The notes: a model not told the origin generated them from the sequence alone. Shown: positions 17,162-26,794, numbered from the stretch's first letter. The stretch is 64,000 bases of DNA from Marinobacter azerbaijanicus (GCF_030250645.1 NZ_JASSVS010000003.1:1-64000), one strand, 5' to 3'. Made by a program: numbers and translations.

Positions 17162-17222
17162 TTAGGCCGAAAGACACAGGACGTGTTCCGAAATACAAAA
17201 AAACGAACCGAGGTATGCAAGT

Positions 17223-20192
17223 ATGTTCACTCGCCAAGCATCGCTACTGACGTTGGCCTTTGCGGCAGTCGGCCTGACGGGCTGTCTTGATAGCAGCAGC
17301 CAGACCACGAAAAACGCGAACCCGGAATACACGATTACCAATCCGGGGCTGGAACGTGGTACTCACCCGCTTTTTGATCCGCTGAAAACCGAATTCCCCA
17401 TTCCCAGCGATTCGCTCTTTTTCCTGAGTGAAACCGACGACGGCACCATGCTCAATGGCAGTGACCCGGCAAATCCGGTGACTACCGGCATCGGTTTTCT
17501 TGATGGCAATTCCGTTCTCGCTCCGATCGACATAAAGATCAGCGCCAGCATCGACAGCCAGCAGACGCTGGATGCCCGTGACTTCATTGCGGTGGAAGGT
17601 GAGGTTATTCCCAATCCCGATCAGAATGTTTTCCTGATTCCCCTGGAATACGCCAGTGGCGACAGCCTGCGACAGGCTGCCGGTGAGGTTGCGGGAATTA
17701 CGCCCGCAAACCGCTACCGCAGAGCGCTGGCACTGGAAGAAAGTGGAAACACCGCCGAAGCCGACGCCATCTTCGAATCCTTGCTCGAGGAGAAATTCCG
17801 GGTAGAGCTGCTGGATATTGATGGCGGGCAGAACAACATGATCCGGGTGCTGCCACTTCAGCCCCTGGCGTCGAAAACCCGGTATGCACTTGCAGTGACC
17901 AACGATATTGTTGACTCGGCGGGTGAGCCGCTGGTGGGAGCTCCCACCTACCAGTCCGTGGCTGACCCGGACGTGATACTCGCGAACGTAGCTTTCGAGC
18001 CATTCCGCGAAGCCTTGCTGCCGGCCCGCCGGCTGGTTTCGGACTACTTCGATTTCAAGCGGGAAACCGATGCAGCAGCCGGGTTTTCGGCTTCCTTCGA
18101 TGATGTGGTTTTCTCCACCACCATCACCACTACGGCGGTTGATGACATACTGTTGGCGAATGCCGCTCCGGTAACCTTCTTCCGCTCCAGCCTGCGCATT
18201 CAGGCGCGCCAGCAGGGGCTGGATCAGCTGACCGGCGGGTTCTACAACCTGACCCAGCAGCCCCTGGGCGAGTCGGCAACCCCTGAACAGCAGAGTATCA
18301 ACGACGAAATCTTTACGATTCTGACCGACACCGGGTTCCGCCTCTACGATGCCGAGCTTGCAGAGCTGCTCAATGATGCGAAGGCCGGTGGTGTGGCCGT
18401 TGGTTACGGGGATATTGTCGATGACAGCCAGGCTGATCGACGGGTGGCCTTTGCCCTGCAGGTGGCGACGGCGCTGGCTGTTGATAACGTGACGGATCAG
18501 GAAACCGAGGCCCAGGCGCTTGCGACCGCGGCAGAGGACGTGCTTGATACTCCCAAGCCGCGCACCGTACGCATTTTCAACCAGCGTGACGGTGGCGATG
18601 TAAACCCCGCACTGGCCCAGGAAGTGGCGGGCACCCCACTGAATATTCACGTGTACGAAGGTGAAATTTCCCTGCCGTACTACCAGGGCATTCCCGAGGA
18701 AGGCGATGGCTCGGCCATACAGTCGGCCAACTGGACTGCGGCGGATTTCAGTGGCAATGAATCCCTCAACGCAGCCCCCTCTGAGCGCATTACCTACCGC
18801 TTTCCGTTTGCGGCAAAAACCGGCGAAACCAAGGTGCCGGTGGTCGTAGCGGCTCCGGATACGAACCAGACGCTGTTTGCCGGTCGAGGCCCCTATCCCG
18901 TCATCATCTACCAGCACGCTCTGACAACGGACCGGTCAGCAATTCTGCCGCTGGCAACCGCCGCGGGCTTGTCCTGCGCCGACCCGGGTAACAGTTTCGA
19001 CTGTTTTGTGACCATCGGTATCGACCAGCCTCTGCATGGTATCTTTGATGAAGGCATTGTGGGTCTGAACCCGATTACTACGCAGGCCGGCGCTTCGGCT
19101 GATGCGACTGAGCGCCATTTCGGCTTTGCAGCCAACGATGCGATGAGTGCGGTCCCCGCCCCAGAGCTGGAGTCGCCTGAGTCCGGAGGTCTGTTCCTCA
19201 ATTTCACGAATTACGCCAATACCCTGGATAACATGCGCCAGGGCACACTGGACCTGCTCAACGTTAATGCGTCACTGCAGGCCATTGAAGACGCCATTGA
19301 CGCCTGTCAGGCGGCTGGCGACTGTGCGCAGTCTCTGAACATTGATCCGTCCAGGGTCTACTTCCTGAGTCATTCCCTGAGTGGCATGGGTGGGGCAGCC
19401 TTTCCTCCGGTCAACAATGCCGCTGTCGAGGCTGGAAACAGCAACCTGAATTCTGTGCAGGCTTCCAACCTGCTCAACACCGGTGGCCAGTTCACCCGTC
19501 TGTTTGAGAACTCGCAGTCACTGGCGCCACAACTGCTGCCGGGGCTGGATGCGGCGTCCGATGGCCTGTTGGCTCAGGGACGCACGGAGCTCAACATCTA
19601 CTTCAACGTTTTCCAGGGCCTGCTGGATTCTGCAGACCCGGTGGCCTACGCCGGTTTCTATCGGGATACCAACACCCTGCTGACCGAGATTGCAGGCGTG
19701 GAGGGTGACCCGGACCGTCCAACCGACGACACCATCCCCAATTCGGCCGACGCATTGCTGTACCCCATCGGGCCGCTTGAAACCACGGTTCCGGAGACCG
19801 GGTTCGTGATCAGCAGTGAGAACGCACCGCTTGCCGGTACTGATCCCATGGCTGCTGGCATGGGCGCGATGTCCACGCCACTGGCAACCGGCCTCCCTGC
19901 CATTACCCGTTACCTGGAAGGCTCCCATGGCAACCCCATCTCTGCAGGCCAGAAGAGCGCGGATGCTTTCTCCTCGCGGGCTGTTTTTGACGAGATGATT
20001 GCCCAGATGCTTGAGCTTTTCACTGATGGAACGGTGTCGGTGACCAATCCCTGTGTGGTCAAGGATGCGGACACCTCGGGTACGGATTGTTCCGCCGAAG
20101 GCAATACCGATGCGGGCGATGAACCCGATAGCGGTGGAGACGACGGTAGTGGAGATGGTGATGGTGGTCTGTTGGACGGCGGACTTCTCTAA
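17223..20192 (+). CDS. VolA/Pla-1-type lipoprotein lipase
   Basis: A 989-residue lipoprotein: signal peptide with lipobox GLTGC, so membrane-anchored and possibly exposed on the surface. It resembles the VolA/Pla-1/Cef lipases, which release fatty acids from phospholipids outside the cell. The N-terminal PLFDPLKTEFPIPSDSLFF is typical of the family. The likely nucleophile is Ser718 in LSHSLSGMGG, which differs from the usual G-x-S-x-G because both outer glycines are serines. The last 25 residues are a Gly/Asp-rich tail. DUF1302 and DUF1329 genes follow on the same strand. The family call rests on overall pattern. Confidence 0.75.
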   Translation: MFTRQASLLTLAFAAVGLTGCLDSSSQTTKNANPEYTITNPGLERGTHPLFDPLKTEFPIPSDSLFFLSETDDGTMLNGSDPANPVTTGIGFLDGNSVLAPIDIKISASIDSQQTLDARDFIAVEGEVIPNPDQNVFLIPLEYASGDSLRQAAGEVAGITPANRYRRALALEESGNTAEADAIFESLLEEKFRVELLDIDGGQNNMIRVLPLQPLASKTRYALAVTNDIVDSAGEPLVGAPTYQSVADPDVILANVAFEPFREALLPARRLVSDYFDFKRETDAAAGFSASFDDVVFSTTITTTAVDDILLANAAPVTFFRSSLRIQARQQGLDQLTGGFYNLTQQPLGESATPEQQSINDEIFTILTDTGFRLYDAELAELLNDAKAGGVAVGYGDIVDDSQADRRVAFALQVATALAVDNVTDQETEAQALATAAEDVLDTPKPRTVRIFNQRDGGDVNPALAQEVAGTPLNIHVYEGEISLPYYQGIPEEGDGSAIQSANWTAADFSGNESLNAAPSERITYRFPFAAKTGETKVPVVVAAPDTNQTLFAGRGPYPVIIYQHALTTDRSAILPLATAAGLSCADPGNSFDCFVTIGIDQPLHGIFDEGIVGLNPITTQAGASADATERHFGFAANDAMSAVPAPELESPESGGLFLNFTNYANTLDNMRQGTLDLLNVNASLQAIEDAIDACQAAGDCAQSLNIDPSRVYFLSHSLSGMGGAAFPPVNNAAVEAGNSNLNSVQASNLLNTGGQFTRLFENSQSLAPQLLPGLDAASDGLLAQGRTELNIYFNVFQGLLDSADPVAYAGFYRDTNTLLTEIAGVEGDPDRPTDDTIPNSADALLYPIGPLETTVPETGFVISSENAPLAGTDPMAAGMGAMSTPLATGLPAITRYLEGSHGNPISAGQKSADAFSSRAVFDEMIAQMLELFTDGTVSVTNPCVVKDADTSGTDCSAEGNTDAGDEPDSGGDDGSGDGDGGLLDGGLL

Positions 20193-20215
20193 AGCGCCCG
20201 GAACCTGAAAACAGC

Positions 20216-20290
20216 GTCGCCGGCTCCCGGCGGCGCATTCCCGATCAAACCTCAATTATCGATGGCGTAAAAATCCATCCTCGGGGATGG
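20216..20290 (+). terminator. Two hairpins between lipase and DUF1302 genes
   Basis: GTCGCCGG (20216-20223) pairs with CCGGCGGC (20227-20234) with one G-U, and CCATCC (20275-20280) pairs with GGATGG (20285-20290) around TCGG. Neither has a U-run. They may reduce read-through or protect mRNA ends between lipase and the next gene. Confidence 0.35.
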
Positions 20291-20322
20291 CTGCGCCTTC
20301 AGAAAATGTGGAGTCACGACCA

Positions 20323-22212
20323 ATGACAACAACAAGCATGCATCGCAAGCGTCTGGCACTGGCTGTCAGTGCCCTTATCTCCGCGACACCGGCCATGGCC
20401 TTTGATTTCGAGATCTACGAAATTGATGCCTCGTTTTCCACCACCCTGACGGCGGGTATTGCCTACCGCCTTCAGGATCAGGACAAGGACCTGATCTCAC
20501 AGGGTAACCTGGGGCCGGAATTCGCGTTCAGTAATACCGGTGCTTCCTCGAACAACTTCGACGACGGCAACCTGAACTTCGAGAAGAATGAGCCCTACTC
20601 CCAGATACTGCGGGGGCGTAGTGAACTGTTCCTGGATTACAGGCCGGACAGCGATACTCTGACGCGGGTCGGGGCCCTGGTGCGTGGTACTTATTACTAC
20701 GACTATGAACTGAAGGACAACCCCCGTGCCGTAGACCCCGTCGGCCAGCGTCGTGAACTGAATGATGAAGCCAAGGACAATGCGTCAGGCGTCGATCTGC
20801 TGGACGCCTATGTCTTCACAGACTGGTTTTTCGGCAATACCCCGGTATCGGTCCGTTACGGCCGTCAGGTGGTCAACTGGGGTGAGAGCACATTCATCCT
20901 TGGCGGTATCAACACCGTCAACCCCATCGATGTTCCCGCGTTCCGTGCCCCGGGTGCGGAACTGAAAGACGTACTGTTGCCGGTCGAGATGCTGTATACG
21001 TCGGTTGGTTTGACCCCTGAAATCACCATGGAAGCGTTCGTCCAGACCGAATGGGAAAGCTTCAGGATTGACGACTGCGGTACCTATTTCTCGTCCGCGG
21101 ATGTGGCGGCGGATGGCTGTGGCCCGGTACTTCTGGCGGGCCAGGTGCCTGATTCCCAGGCTTTGGAAGAGGGCTTCGTTTCTCCGCGTCTCGGTGACAA
21201 GGAACCCGGGGACAAAGACCAGTTTGGCGCGGCTCTGCGCTGGTATCTGACGGATCTGGGGGCGGAGCTTGGGTTCTATTACACCCGTTACCACAGCCGC
21301 CTGCCGTACATCAGCGGGGTGGTCAACAACCCTTCGGATCCAACCGCGACCCAGAAAAGCGACCCCAACCTGCCCAACTCAAGGTTCCCGAGCTACTTCA
21401 TCGAGTACCCGGGGGACATTGATCTTTATGGCGTCAGTTTCAACACTACCCTGCCAACGGGCACGTCGCTGGGTGCTGAGTACAGCTTCCGGCCCAACAT
21501 GCCCATCCAGTGGAACACGTTTGAACTGATCTACGGCGGGCTGCAACAGCGGGGTCCGGATGGCCAGGTCATCAGCAACCTGGAGCAACGTCAGCGCGAG
21601 AACAACCCGGACTTCAATTATGCCGGCAAGGCCGTTGACGGCTATGACCGTTACAACGTCTCCCAGGCCCAGGCAACCTTCATTCACTTTATTGACCGTG
21701 TGATGGGGGCTGCCCGCTTCATCATCGTTGGTGAGGTTGGCGCCACCTATGTCCACGATCTGCCCAGCACCTCGGAAGCCCGCTACGGCCGCTCTGGTAT
21801 CTATGGCGTGGGGCCGGTGCCGCTGGAAGGCGAAAGCTTCACCGGTGATTTCTGCAGTCAGGGCACTGACAGTGACCCGCGGCTGAACATCAATCCCACC
21901 AATTGTGGCGGTGATGGTTTTACCACCTCATTCTCCTGGGGCTATCGCACGCTGTTTGTCTGGGATTACCCGGATGCGGTGGCTGGCGTGAATCTGCGTC
22001 CCAAGCTTTTCCTTACCCACGACGTTAAAGGATATGCGCCGGACCCGGGCGGCAATTTCAGTGAAGGCAACAAGTCTGTCGGCCTGGCCATCGAGGCTGA
22101 ATACCAGAACGCCTACAAGGCCAGCCTAAGTTACACCAACTACTTCGGCGGTGATTACAACGTAATCAACGACCGGGATTTCGTGTCTGCATCAGTTTCC
22201 TACTCATTCTGA
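20323..22212 (+). CDS. DUF1302-family outer-membrane-type protein
   Basis: A 629-residue protein with a signal peptide ending ATPAMA before FDFEIYEIDASFS. The body matches DUF1302: QVVNWGESTFILGGINTVNP is a hallmark, and the many aromatic, alternating strands ending SASVSYSF suggest an outer-membrane beta-barrel. DUF1302 and DUF1329 genes are usually paired, often with lipid or sterol degradation genes or RND transporters; the function is not settled. Here the pair follows a lipase, which supports uptake or handling of lipid. The ATG at 20323 has GGAG upstream; the in-frame codons before it read through a hairpin. Confidence 0.8.
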   Translation: MTTTSMHRKRLALAVSALISATPAMAFDFEIYEIDASFSTTLTAGIAYRLQDQDKDLISQGNLGPEFAFSNTGASSNNFDDGNLNFEKNEPYSQILRGRSELFLDYRPDSDTLTRVGALVRGTYYYDYELKDNPRAVDPVGQRRELNDEAKDNASGVDLLDAYVFTDWFFGNTPVSVRYGRQVVNWGESTFILGGINTVNPIDVPAFRAPGAELKDVLLPVEMLYTSVGLTPEITMEAFVQTEWESFRIDDCGTYFSSADVAADGCGPVLLAGQVPDSQALEEGFVSPRLGDKEPGDKDQFGAALRWYLTDLGAELGFYYTRYHSRLPYISGVVNNPSDPTATQKSDPNLPNSRFPSYFIEYPGDIDLYGVSFNTTLPTGTSLGAEYSFRPNMPIQWNTFELIYGGLQQRGPDGQVISNLEQRQRENNPDFNYAGKAVDGYDRYNVSQAQATFIHFIDRVMGAARFIIVGEVGATYVHDLPSTSEARYGRSGIYGVGPVPLEGESFTGDFCSQGTDSDPRLNINPTNCGGDGFTTSFSWGYRTLFVWDYPDAVAGVNLRPKLFLTHDVKGYAPDPGGNFSEGNKSVGLAIEAEYQNAYKASLSYTNYFGGDYNVINDRDFVSASVSYSF

Positions 22213-22241
22213 TCAGCTTTCTGATAATCAAGGAGCAATCG

Positions 22242-23603
22242 ATGATTAACCACAAGAACCTGCTTTACAGCGCACTGGCCGTTTCAATGTTGTACTCCGC
22301 GTCAGCGGGCGCGGCAGTGTCGGCCGAGGAGGCCGCCAAACTGGGTGACACACTGACCCCGGTTGGGGCAGAGATGTCCGGCAATGGTGATGAAATTCCT
22401 GCCTGGGACGGAGGGCTGCTTGAGGCGCCAGCCGGTTACAAGGGGGATGGCCGTTATGTGGACCCATTTCCCGATGACAAGGAACTGTTCCGGATCGACC
22501 AGAGCAATGTGGACCAGTATTCGGAAAAGCTGACCCCGGGTCAGGTTGCGATGATCAGGACGTATGATGACTATTTTATGCCGGTCTACCAGACCCGGCG
22601 GACGGCTACCTATCCTGCCGAGGTGCTGGAAAAAACCAAGGCCAACGCAACGGAAGTAGAGCTGGTGGAGAGCGGGAATGGCCTCAGGAACTACAAAACG
22701 GCGACCCCTTTCCCCATTCCGCAGAACGGTCTTGAGGTGATTTTCAACCACATTACCCGTTATCGTGGCGGGTCTTTTACCCGTAATGTGTCTCAGGTGA
22801 CGCCCCAGCCCAATGGGGATTTCAGCCCCGTCCGGTTTACCGAGTCGTTCACCGAACGGGTGGCGCTGCAAGATTACGAGCCGGGTGAGGACGACAACGT
22901 GATGTTCTACTTCAAGCAGGCCATTACCGCACCGTCCCGCCTTGCGGGCAATGTCCTGCTGGTTCACGAAACCATTAACCAGGTGAAGGAACCACGCCGG
23001 GCGTGGCTGTATAACTCCGGGCAGCGCAGGGTGCGCAGGGCGCCGAATGTTGCCTATGACGGCCCGGGTACCGCCGCGGATGGCCAGCGTACGTCAGACA
23101 ACCTCGACCTGTACAACGGCGCGCCGGACCGCTACAACTGGGAGCTCAAAGGCAAGAAAGAACTCTATATCCCCTACAACTCCTACCGTCTGGCGAGTGA
23201 AGACCTGAGCTATGACGACATCATCAAGCCCGGGCATATTGACCAGAGCCTTGCCCGCTATGAGCTGCATCGGGTATGGCACGTAACCGCCACCCTCAAG
23301 GACGGCGAGCGGCACGTATACGCCAAACGGGACTTCTATATTGACGAGGATACCTGGCAGATAGCCGTGGTTGACCACTACGATGGCCGCGGTAATCTCT
23401 GGCGTGTTGCCGAAGCTCATGCCATGCAGATCTACGACGCCAATATTCCGGCCTATGCCTTCGAGACGCTCTATGATCTGCTGTCTGGCCGCTATCTGGT
23501 GATGGGGCTGACCAACGAGGAGAGCAATCCCTACAATTATGGCACCGAGCGCCATTCAAGGGAGTACACGCCCGCTGCCCTGCGCAGGGATGGCGTACGC
23601 TGA
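22242..23603 (+). CDS. DUF1329-family exported protein
   Basis: A 453-residue periplasmic protein with a signal peptide (cleavage near SAGAAVS). The mature protein shows the DUF1329 pattern: LGDTLTPVGAEMSGNGDEIP near the start, then RRAWLYNSGQRRVRRAPNVAYDGPG and YELHRVWHVTATLKDGERH. I recall DUF1329 being placed with the LolA/LolB-like lipid-binding folds, so it may carry a lipid across the periplasm. It starts 29 bases after DUF1302 with AAGGAG before ATG, so both are one operon. Confidence 0.8.
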   Translation: MINHKNLLYSALAVSMLYSASAGAAVSAEEAAKLGDTLTPVGAEMSGNGDEIPAWDGGLLEAPAGYKGDGRYVDPFPDDKELFRIDQSNVDQYSEKLTPGQVAMIRTYDDYFMPVYQTRRTATYPAEVLEKTKANATEVELVESGNGLRNYKTATPFPIPQNGLEVIFNHITRYRGGSFTRNVSQVTPQPNGDFSPVRFTESFTERVALQDYEPGEDDNVMFYFKQAITAPSRLAGNVLLVHETINQVKEPRRAWLYNSGQRRVRRAPNVAYDGPGTAADGQRTSDNLDLYNGAPDRYNWELKGKKELYIPYNSYRLASEDLSYDDIIKPGHIDQSLARYELHRVWHVTATLKDGERHVYAKRDFYIDEDTWQIAVVDHYDGRGNLWRVAEAHAMQIYDANIPAYAFETLYDLLSGRYLVMGLTNEESNPYNYGTERHSREYTPAALRRDGVR

Positions 23604-23617
23604 TTGCCAATCTACCA

Positions 23618-23639
23618 ACCCTGCCCTTCGGGGCAGGGT
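23618..23639 (+). terminator. Hairpin after the DUF1329 gene
   Basis: ACCCTGCCC (23618-23626) and GGGCAGGGT (23631-23639) form a perfect 9-bp stem with a UUCG loop 15 bases after the stop. The U-run is weak (GUGGUUGU), but the strong stem and stable tetraloop fit a terminator of the lipase-DUF1302-DUF1329 operon. Confidence 0.7.
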
Positions 23640-23883
23640 GTGGTTGTACCCTATAGCTATTCCCAGAACACTCTGTTAGTGTGCTCACCATCCTGCCTCT
23701 AGGGATTTCCGCAGTTCAAGGCTTCAAGCCCGTGCGAACCATCCATACGACCTGTCAGAGGACGTCACCCCGTTAATGGTGCGTGACCGTAGTCGTCTTT
23801 TATCCCATGAATTTTCATGGCATCTGCCCGCATTCGCCGAGAACGGTGTTCGTGGAGGCAGAATAATCAAGAGTTGATCCAAT
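23640..23883 (+). promoter_or_regulatory. Leader and promoter region of rhlE
   Basis: About 240 bases without a gene lie before the helicase. CCATGA (23805-23810) and TCATGG (23815-23820) form a small hairpin. Long structured leaders are known before cold-induced helicase genes; whether this leader is transcribed is unknown. Confidence 0.35.
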
Positions 23884-25209
23884 ATGAGTTTTTCTTCACT
23901 CGGTCTGTCCGAGCAACTGGTCCGTGCTACTACCGACCAGGGTTACGAAACCCCGTCTCCCATTCAGGCCAAGGCCATTCCCGCGGTACTTTCCGGCAGG
24001 GATGTAATGGCTGCTGCCCAGACCGGTACCGGTAAAACCGCAGGTTTCACCCTGCCATTGCTGCAACGCCTGGCGGAAAATCCCCGCACCGGCAAGGGGC
24101 CGCGAGTACTGATCCTGGCGCCCACCCGCGAGCTGGCGGCGCAGGTACACGACAGTGTGGCCCTGTACAGCAAGTACATGCCCACAAAATCCGCCGTGGT
24201 TTTCGGTGGCGTGAAAATCAATCCGCAGATGATGAAGCTGCGCAAGGGCCTGGACGTGCTGGTGGCCACACCCGGTCGTCTGATGGACCTGTACCAGCAG
24301 AACGCTGTGCGCTTCAACGAAGTGGAAATCCTGGTTCTGGACGAAGCCGACCGCATGCTGGACATGGGCTTCATCCGCGACATCCGCAAGATTCTTGCGC
24401 TGTTGCCGGCCAAGCGTCAGAACCTGCTGTTCTCAGCCACCTTCTCCAAAGAAATCCGTACGCTGGCAGAGGGCTTGCTGGATAATCCGGTTCAGGTGGA
24501 AGTAGCGGCCCGTAATACGGCTGCCGAGAGCATCGTTCAGTCTGTCTACCCGGTAGACCAGAGCCAGAAAACCGCCCTGCTGAGCAAGCTGGTGCGTGAT
24601 AACGCCTGGGAACAGGTGCTGGTGTTTACCCGTACCAAACATGGCGCCAACCGACTGACCCAGAAGCTGGAGCGCGACGGTATTACCGCTGCCGCCATCC
24701 ATGGCAACAAGTCGCAGGGTGCCCGCACCCGTGCCCTGGCCGATTTCAAACAGGGTGAAGTCCGCGTGCTGGTGGCTACCGACATCGCGGCCCGTGGCCT
24801 CGACATCAAACAGCTGCCCCAGGTGGTGAACTTCGAGCTGCCCAACGTGCCGGAAGACTATGTGCACCGCATTGGCCGTACCGGTCGTGCCGGTGAGAGT
24901 GGTCACGCGCTTTCGCTGGTCAGTGCCGATGAGGGTTCGATGCTGGCGGGTATCGAAAGGCTGCTCAAGAAACAGCTGCCGCGTAAATCGGTGGAAGGCT
25001 TTGAGCCTACAAACAACCTGCCGCTGAAACCCAAGGGCAAGCCGGATCCAAGCCGTGCCCGCAATCGCAACGGTAACGGTGGTGGCAATGGCAAGCCGGC
25101 CGGTAATGGCCGCAGTTTCGGTGGTAAGCCGGGTGGTCGCAGTGGTGGCCGCAGCCAGAGTGGCAACGGCGGCCAGGCAAGGCGTTCACCCCAGCGTGAA
25201 AGTGCCTGA
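23884..25209 (+). CDS. rhlE: DEAD-box RNA helicase RhlE
   Basis: A 441-residue ATP-dependent RNA helicase. Motifs in order: Q-motif [14 protein letters not shown], Walker [12 protein letters not shown] (about residues 43-53), PTRELAAQ, Walker B DEAD in [16 protein letters not shown] in LLFSATFS, then [15 protein letters not shown] and [10 protein letters not shown]. The C-terminal tail from about residue 385 is rich in glycine, arginine and asparagine, as usual for RhlE-type proteins that act in RNA folding and ribosome assembly. It stands alone and converges on ompW with a shared terminator region. Confidence 0.88.
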   Translation: MSFSSLGLSEQLVRATTDQGYETPSPIQAKAIPAVLSGRDVMAAAQTGTGKTAGFTLPLLQRLAENPRTGKGPRVLILAPTRELAAQVHDSVALYSKYMPTKSAVVFGGVKINPQMMKLRKGLDVLVATPGRLMDLYQQNAVRFNEVEILVLDEADRMLDMGFIRDIRKILALLPAKRQNLLFSATFSKEIRTLAEGLLDNPVQVEVAARNTAAESIVQSVYPVDQSQKTALLSKLVRDNAWEQVLVFTRTKHGANRLTQKLERDGITAAAIHGNKSQGARTRALADFKQGEVRVLVATDIAARGLDIKQLPQVVNFELPNVPEDYVHRIGRTGRAGESGHALSLVSADEGSMLAGIERLLKKQLPRKSVEGFEPTNNLPLKPKGKPDPSRARNRNGNGGGNGKPAGNGRSFGGKPGGRSGGRSQSGNGGQARRSPQRESA

Positions 25210-25224
25210 TCGGGTTCCCTGAAT

Positions 25225-25250
25225 AAAAAAGCGGGGCCAGAAGGCCCCGC
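25225..25250 (-). terminator. Rho-independent terminator of ompW
   Basis: GCGGGGCC (25231-25238) and GGCCCCGC (25243-25250) form an 8-bp stem with loop AGAA. Read on the minus strand it is followed by TTTTTTATT, a good U-run after ompW. It may also stop rhlE transcripts from the other side. Confidence 0.85.
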
Positions 25251-25265
25251 TGGAAAACGTACCTT

Positions 25266-25286
25266 CCGGCAGTCCGAGACTGCCGG
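25266..25286. terminator. Second hairpin between rhlE and ompW
   Basis: CCGGCAGTC (25266-25274) and GACTGCCGG (25278-25286) form a perfect 9-bp stem around a 3-base loop, 12 bases after the ompW stop. No U-run on either side. Probably an RNA end-protecting or backup terminator hairpin. Confidence 0.5.
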
Positions 25287-25297
25287 GGGCACGGGGA

Positions 25298-26056
25298 TCA
25301 GAACTTGTAGGTAAAGCCCACCATGTAAACCATCGGGTCGATTTCGACATCGGTGGTGATCTCGCCCACTGCTGTATCACCGGACAGTGCGGTGATGGTG
25401 GCGTCGGTATCCAGGTCTACCCACCAGACGGCTGCGTTCAGGCCGAAATTCCTGCTAAACATGTAATCAACGCCCAGCTCCAGGGCCACGCCAACGCTGT
25501 CATCCAGCTCCAGCTCTGAACCATCTACGGTCCCCGCAGGGGTGCCGAAGTTTGCCTGTGCCACGGAATCAATTACGGCATTGAGCGTACCGGTGGTCTT
25601 TTCCTCAAAGAAAGTGGTGTAGTTAACACCCACGCCGGCGTATGGCTGAAGCCTGGATGCGCTGTCCATCGGGAAGTACTGAAGGGTTAGCGTCGGTGGC
25701 AGGTGCTTGGTTTCGCCCAGTTTGCCAAAGCTACCCAGGCTATCCGCACCGTTGATGTCGTGCTTGAAAGGTGTGGCGCCCAGAATACCAACCCCAATGT
25801 GAGGGGTGACCATGTAGGTAGCGGTAATCCCGAACTGGGTATTGGAGTCAACAGCAACGCCCGTGCCGGGCAGCGCCAGATTCTGGCCAGCCAGTGGGCC
25901 TTTACCGGCAAATGCCAGGTCACTGCTGGAATCATCCGGAGCCACGTGTGCAGGACCAAGCCGTACCAGGAAATCGCCAGCTTCATAGGCCTGGGCAAAG
26001 GGAGCAGCTGCCAGGATGCCGGCAGCGAGGACGCTAAGGGTGAACGTACGGGACAT
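25298..26056 (-). CDS. ompW: Outer membrane protein OmpW
   Basis: A 252-residue eight-stranded outer-membrane barrel with signal peptide (cleavage after FAQA). Family stretches are GDFLVRLGPAHVAPDDSS, TYMVTPHIGVGILGATPF and LPPTLTLQYFP, and it ends MVYMVGFTYKF with the terminal phenylalanine. OmpW forms a channel for small hydrophobic molecules, and homologues such as AlkL import alkanes; that would suit this lipid-oriented region. The ATG at 26056 follows AAGGAG; the longer frame upstream lacks a signal peptide. Confidence 0.88.
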   Translation of the reverse strand: MSRTFTLSVLAAGILAAAPFAQAYEAGDFLVRLGPAHVAPDDSSSDLAFAGKGPLAGQNLALPGTGVAVDSNTQFGITATYMVTPHIGVGILGATPFKHDINGADSLGSFGKLGETKHLPPTLTLQYFPMDSASRLQPYAGVGVNYTTFFEEKTTGTLNAVIDSVAQANFGTPAGTVDGSELELDDSVGVALELGVDYMFSRNFGLNAAVWWVDLDTDATITALSGDTAVGEITTDVEIDPMVYMVGFTYKF

Positions 26057-26215
26057 GGTAATCTCCTTGAACCTGAATAATGGATGGCTACAGGTTAATG
26101 ACTGCGGAGACTGGAAACTTGATATAGCGCAAGTGCGGAGACCCGGGAAGTTCGAGTTCACCGGAGGATTGATTCAACTCAAGAAAATGAAGGAATAGGG
26201 TAGTTCTACGGCTTG

Positions 26216-26704
26216 TCAGCCAGCCTTCTTTTTGCTCTCGGACGCCTTGTGTTCGCTGGCGCTATTGCCTTCCGGCACAAACACATCGCGAACGGTAAGG
26301 GGGTGGCCATCGGCGTCCTGAACTTCCACCTGGCGAATGGTGCGGCCGGTTTCACGGTCTCTCAGGTCCAGTGGTGTCTGGTCCGGTGCCGGGTTCCATT
26401 TGTCACCCCACTGGCGCAGGGCAATCACGATAGGGAAAAGGTCGCGGCCTTTTTCAGTCAGGCGATACTCGAAGCGTGAGCCATGCTCGCCCACATCCAC
26501 CTTTTTCAGAACTTCGTTGTCCACCAGGCGCGCCAGACGGTCGCAGAGAATATTGCGGGCAATGCCCAGTTCCTGCTGGAAATCCACAAAGCGGCGGGTG
26601 CCATACATGGCGTGTAGCACCACCAGCAACGACCACCAGTCCCCGACTTCATTCAGGGCGCGGGCGACGGAGCAACTGGAATCATCAAAACGTTTTCTGG
26701 CCAT
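26216..26704 (-). CDS. HxlR-family transcription regulator
   Basis: A 162-residue winged-helix regulator. It has the HxlR hallmarks: CSVARALNEVGDWWSLLVVL at the N-terminus with a cysteine at the typical sensing position, then RRFVDFQQELGIARNILCDRLARLVD as helix-turn-helix and YRLTEKGRDLFPIV. HxlR proteins often sense aldehydes or oxidants through that cysteine. The gene is divergent from an old-yellow-enzyme reductase, and three repeats of a site lie between them, so it probably controls that enzyme and itself. Confidence 0.85.
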   Translation of the reverse strand: MARKRFDDSSCSVARALNEVGDWWSLLVVLHAMYGTRRFVDFQQELGIARNILCDRLARLVDNEVLKKVDVGEHGSRFEYRLTEKGRDLFPIVIALRQWGDKWNPAPDQTPLDLRDRETGRTIRQVEVQDADGHPLTVRDVFVPEGNSASEHKASESKKKAG

Positions 26705-26724
26705 GCTTGGCAGTGTACCTAATA

Positions 26725-26786
26725 GGGTTGCATTTTAAAACCAGATTCAATAAGGTTGCTTAAAGAAACCAGATTAGTGAGGTTGC
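26725..26786. promoter_or_regulatory. Repeated operator between hxlR-type gene and OYE
   Basis: GGTTGC occurs three times at 26726, 26754 and 26781 (27-28 base spacing). AAACCAGATT occurs at 26738-26747 and 26766-26775 (28-base spacing). Together they make two GGTT-N8/9-AACC dyads. This fits a multi-site operator for the divergent HxlR regulator, overlapping the OYE promoter. Confidence 0.55.
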
Positions 26787-26794
26787 GATCTATC

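Noticed and set aside
16938..17237. Longer start for the ECF sigma factor
   Set aside because: The extra 100 residues are not sigma-like and would cover the divergent promoter region and the lipase start. A TTG with a good ribosome binding site fits the family length.
17244..18917. A 557-codon open frame opposite the lipase gene
   Set aside because: Antisense to the lipase, without a plausible domain or ribosome binding site.
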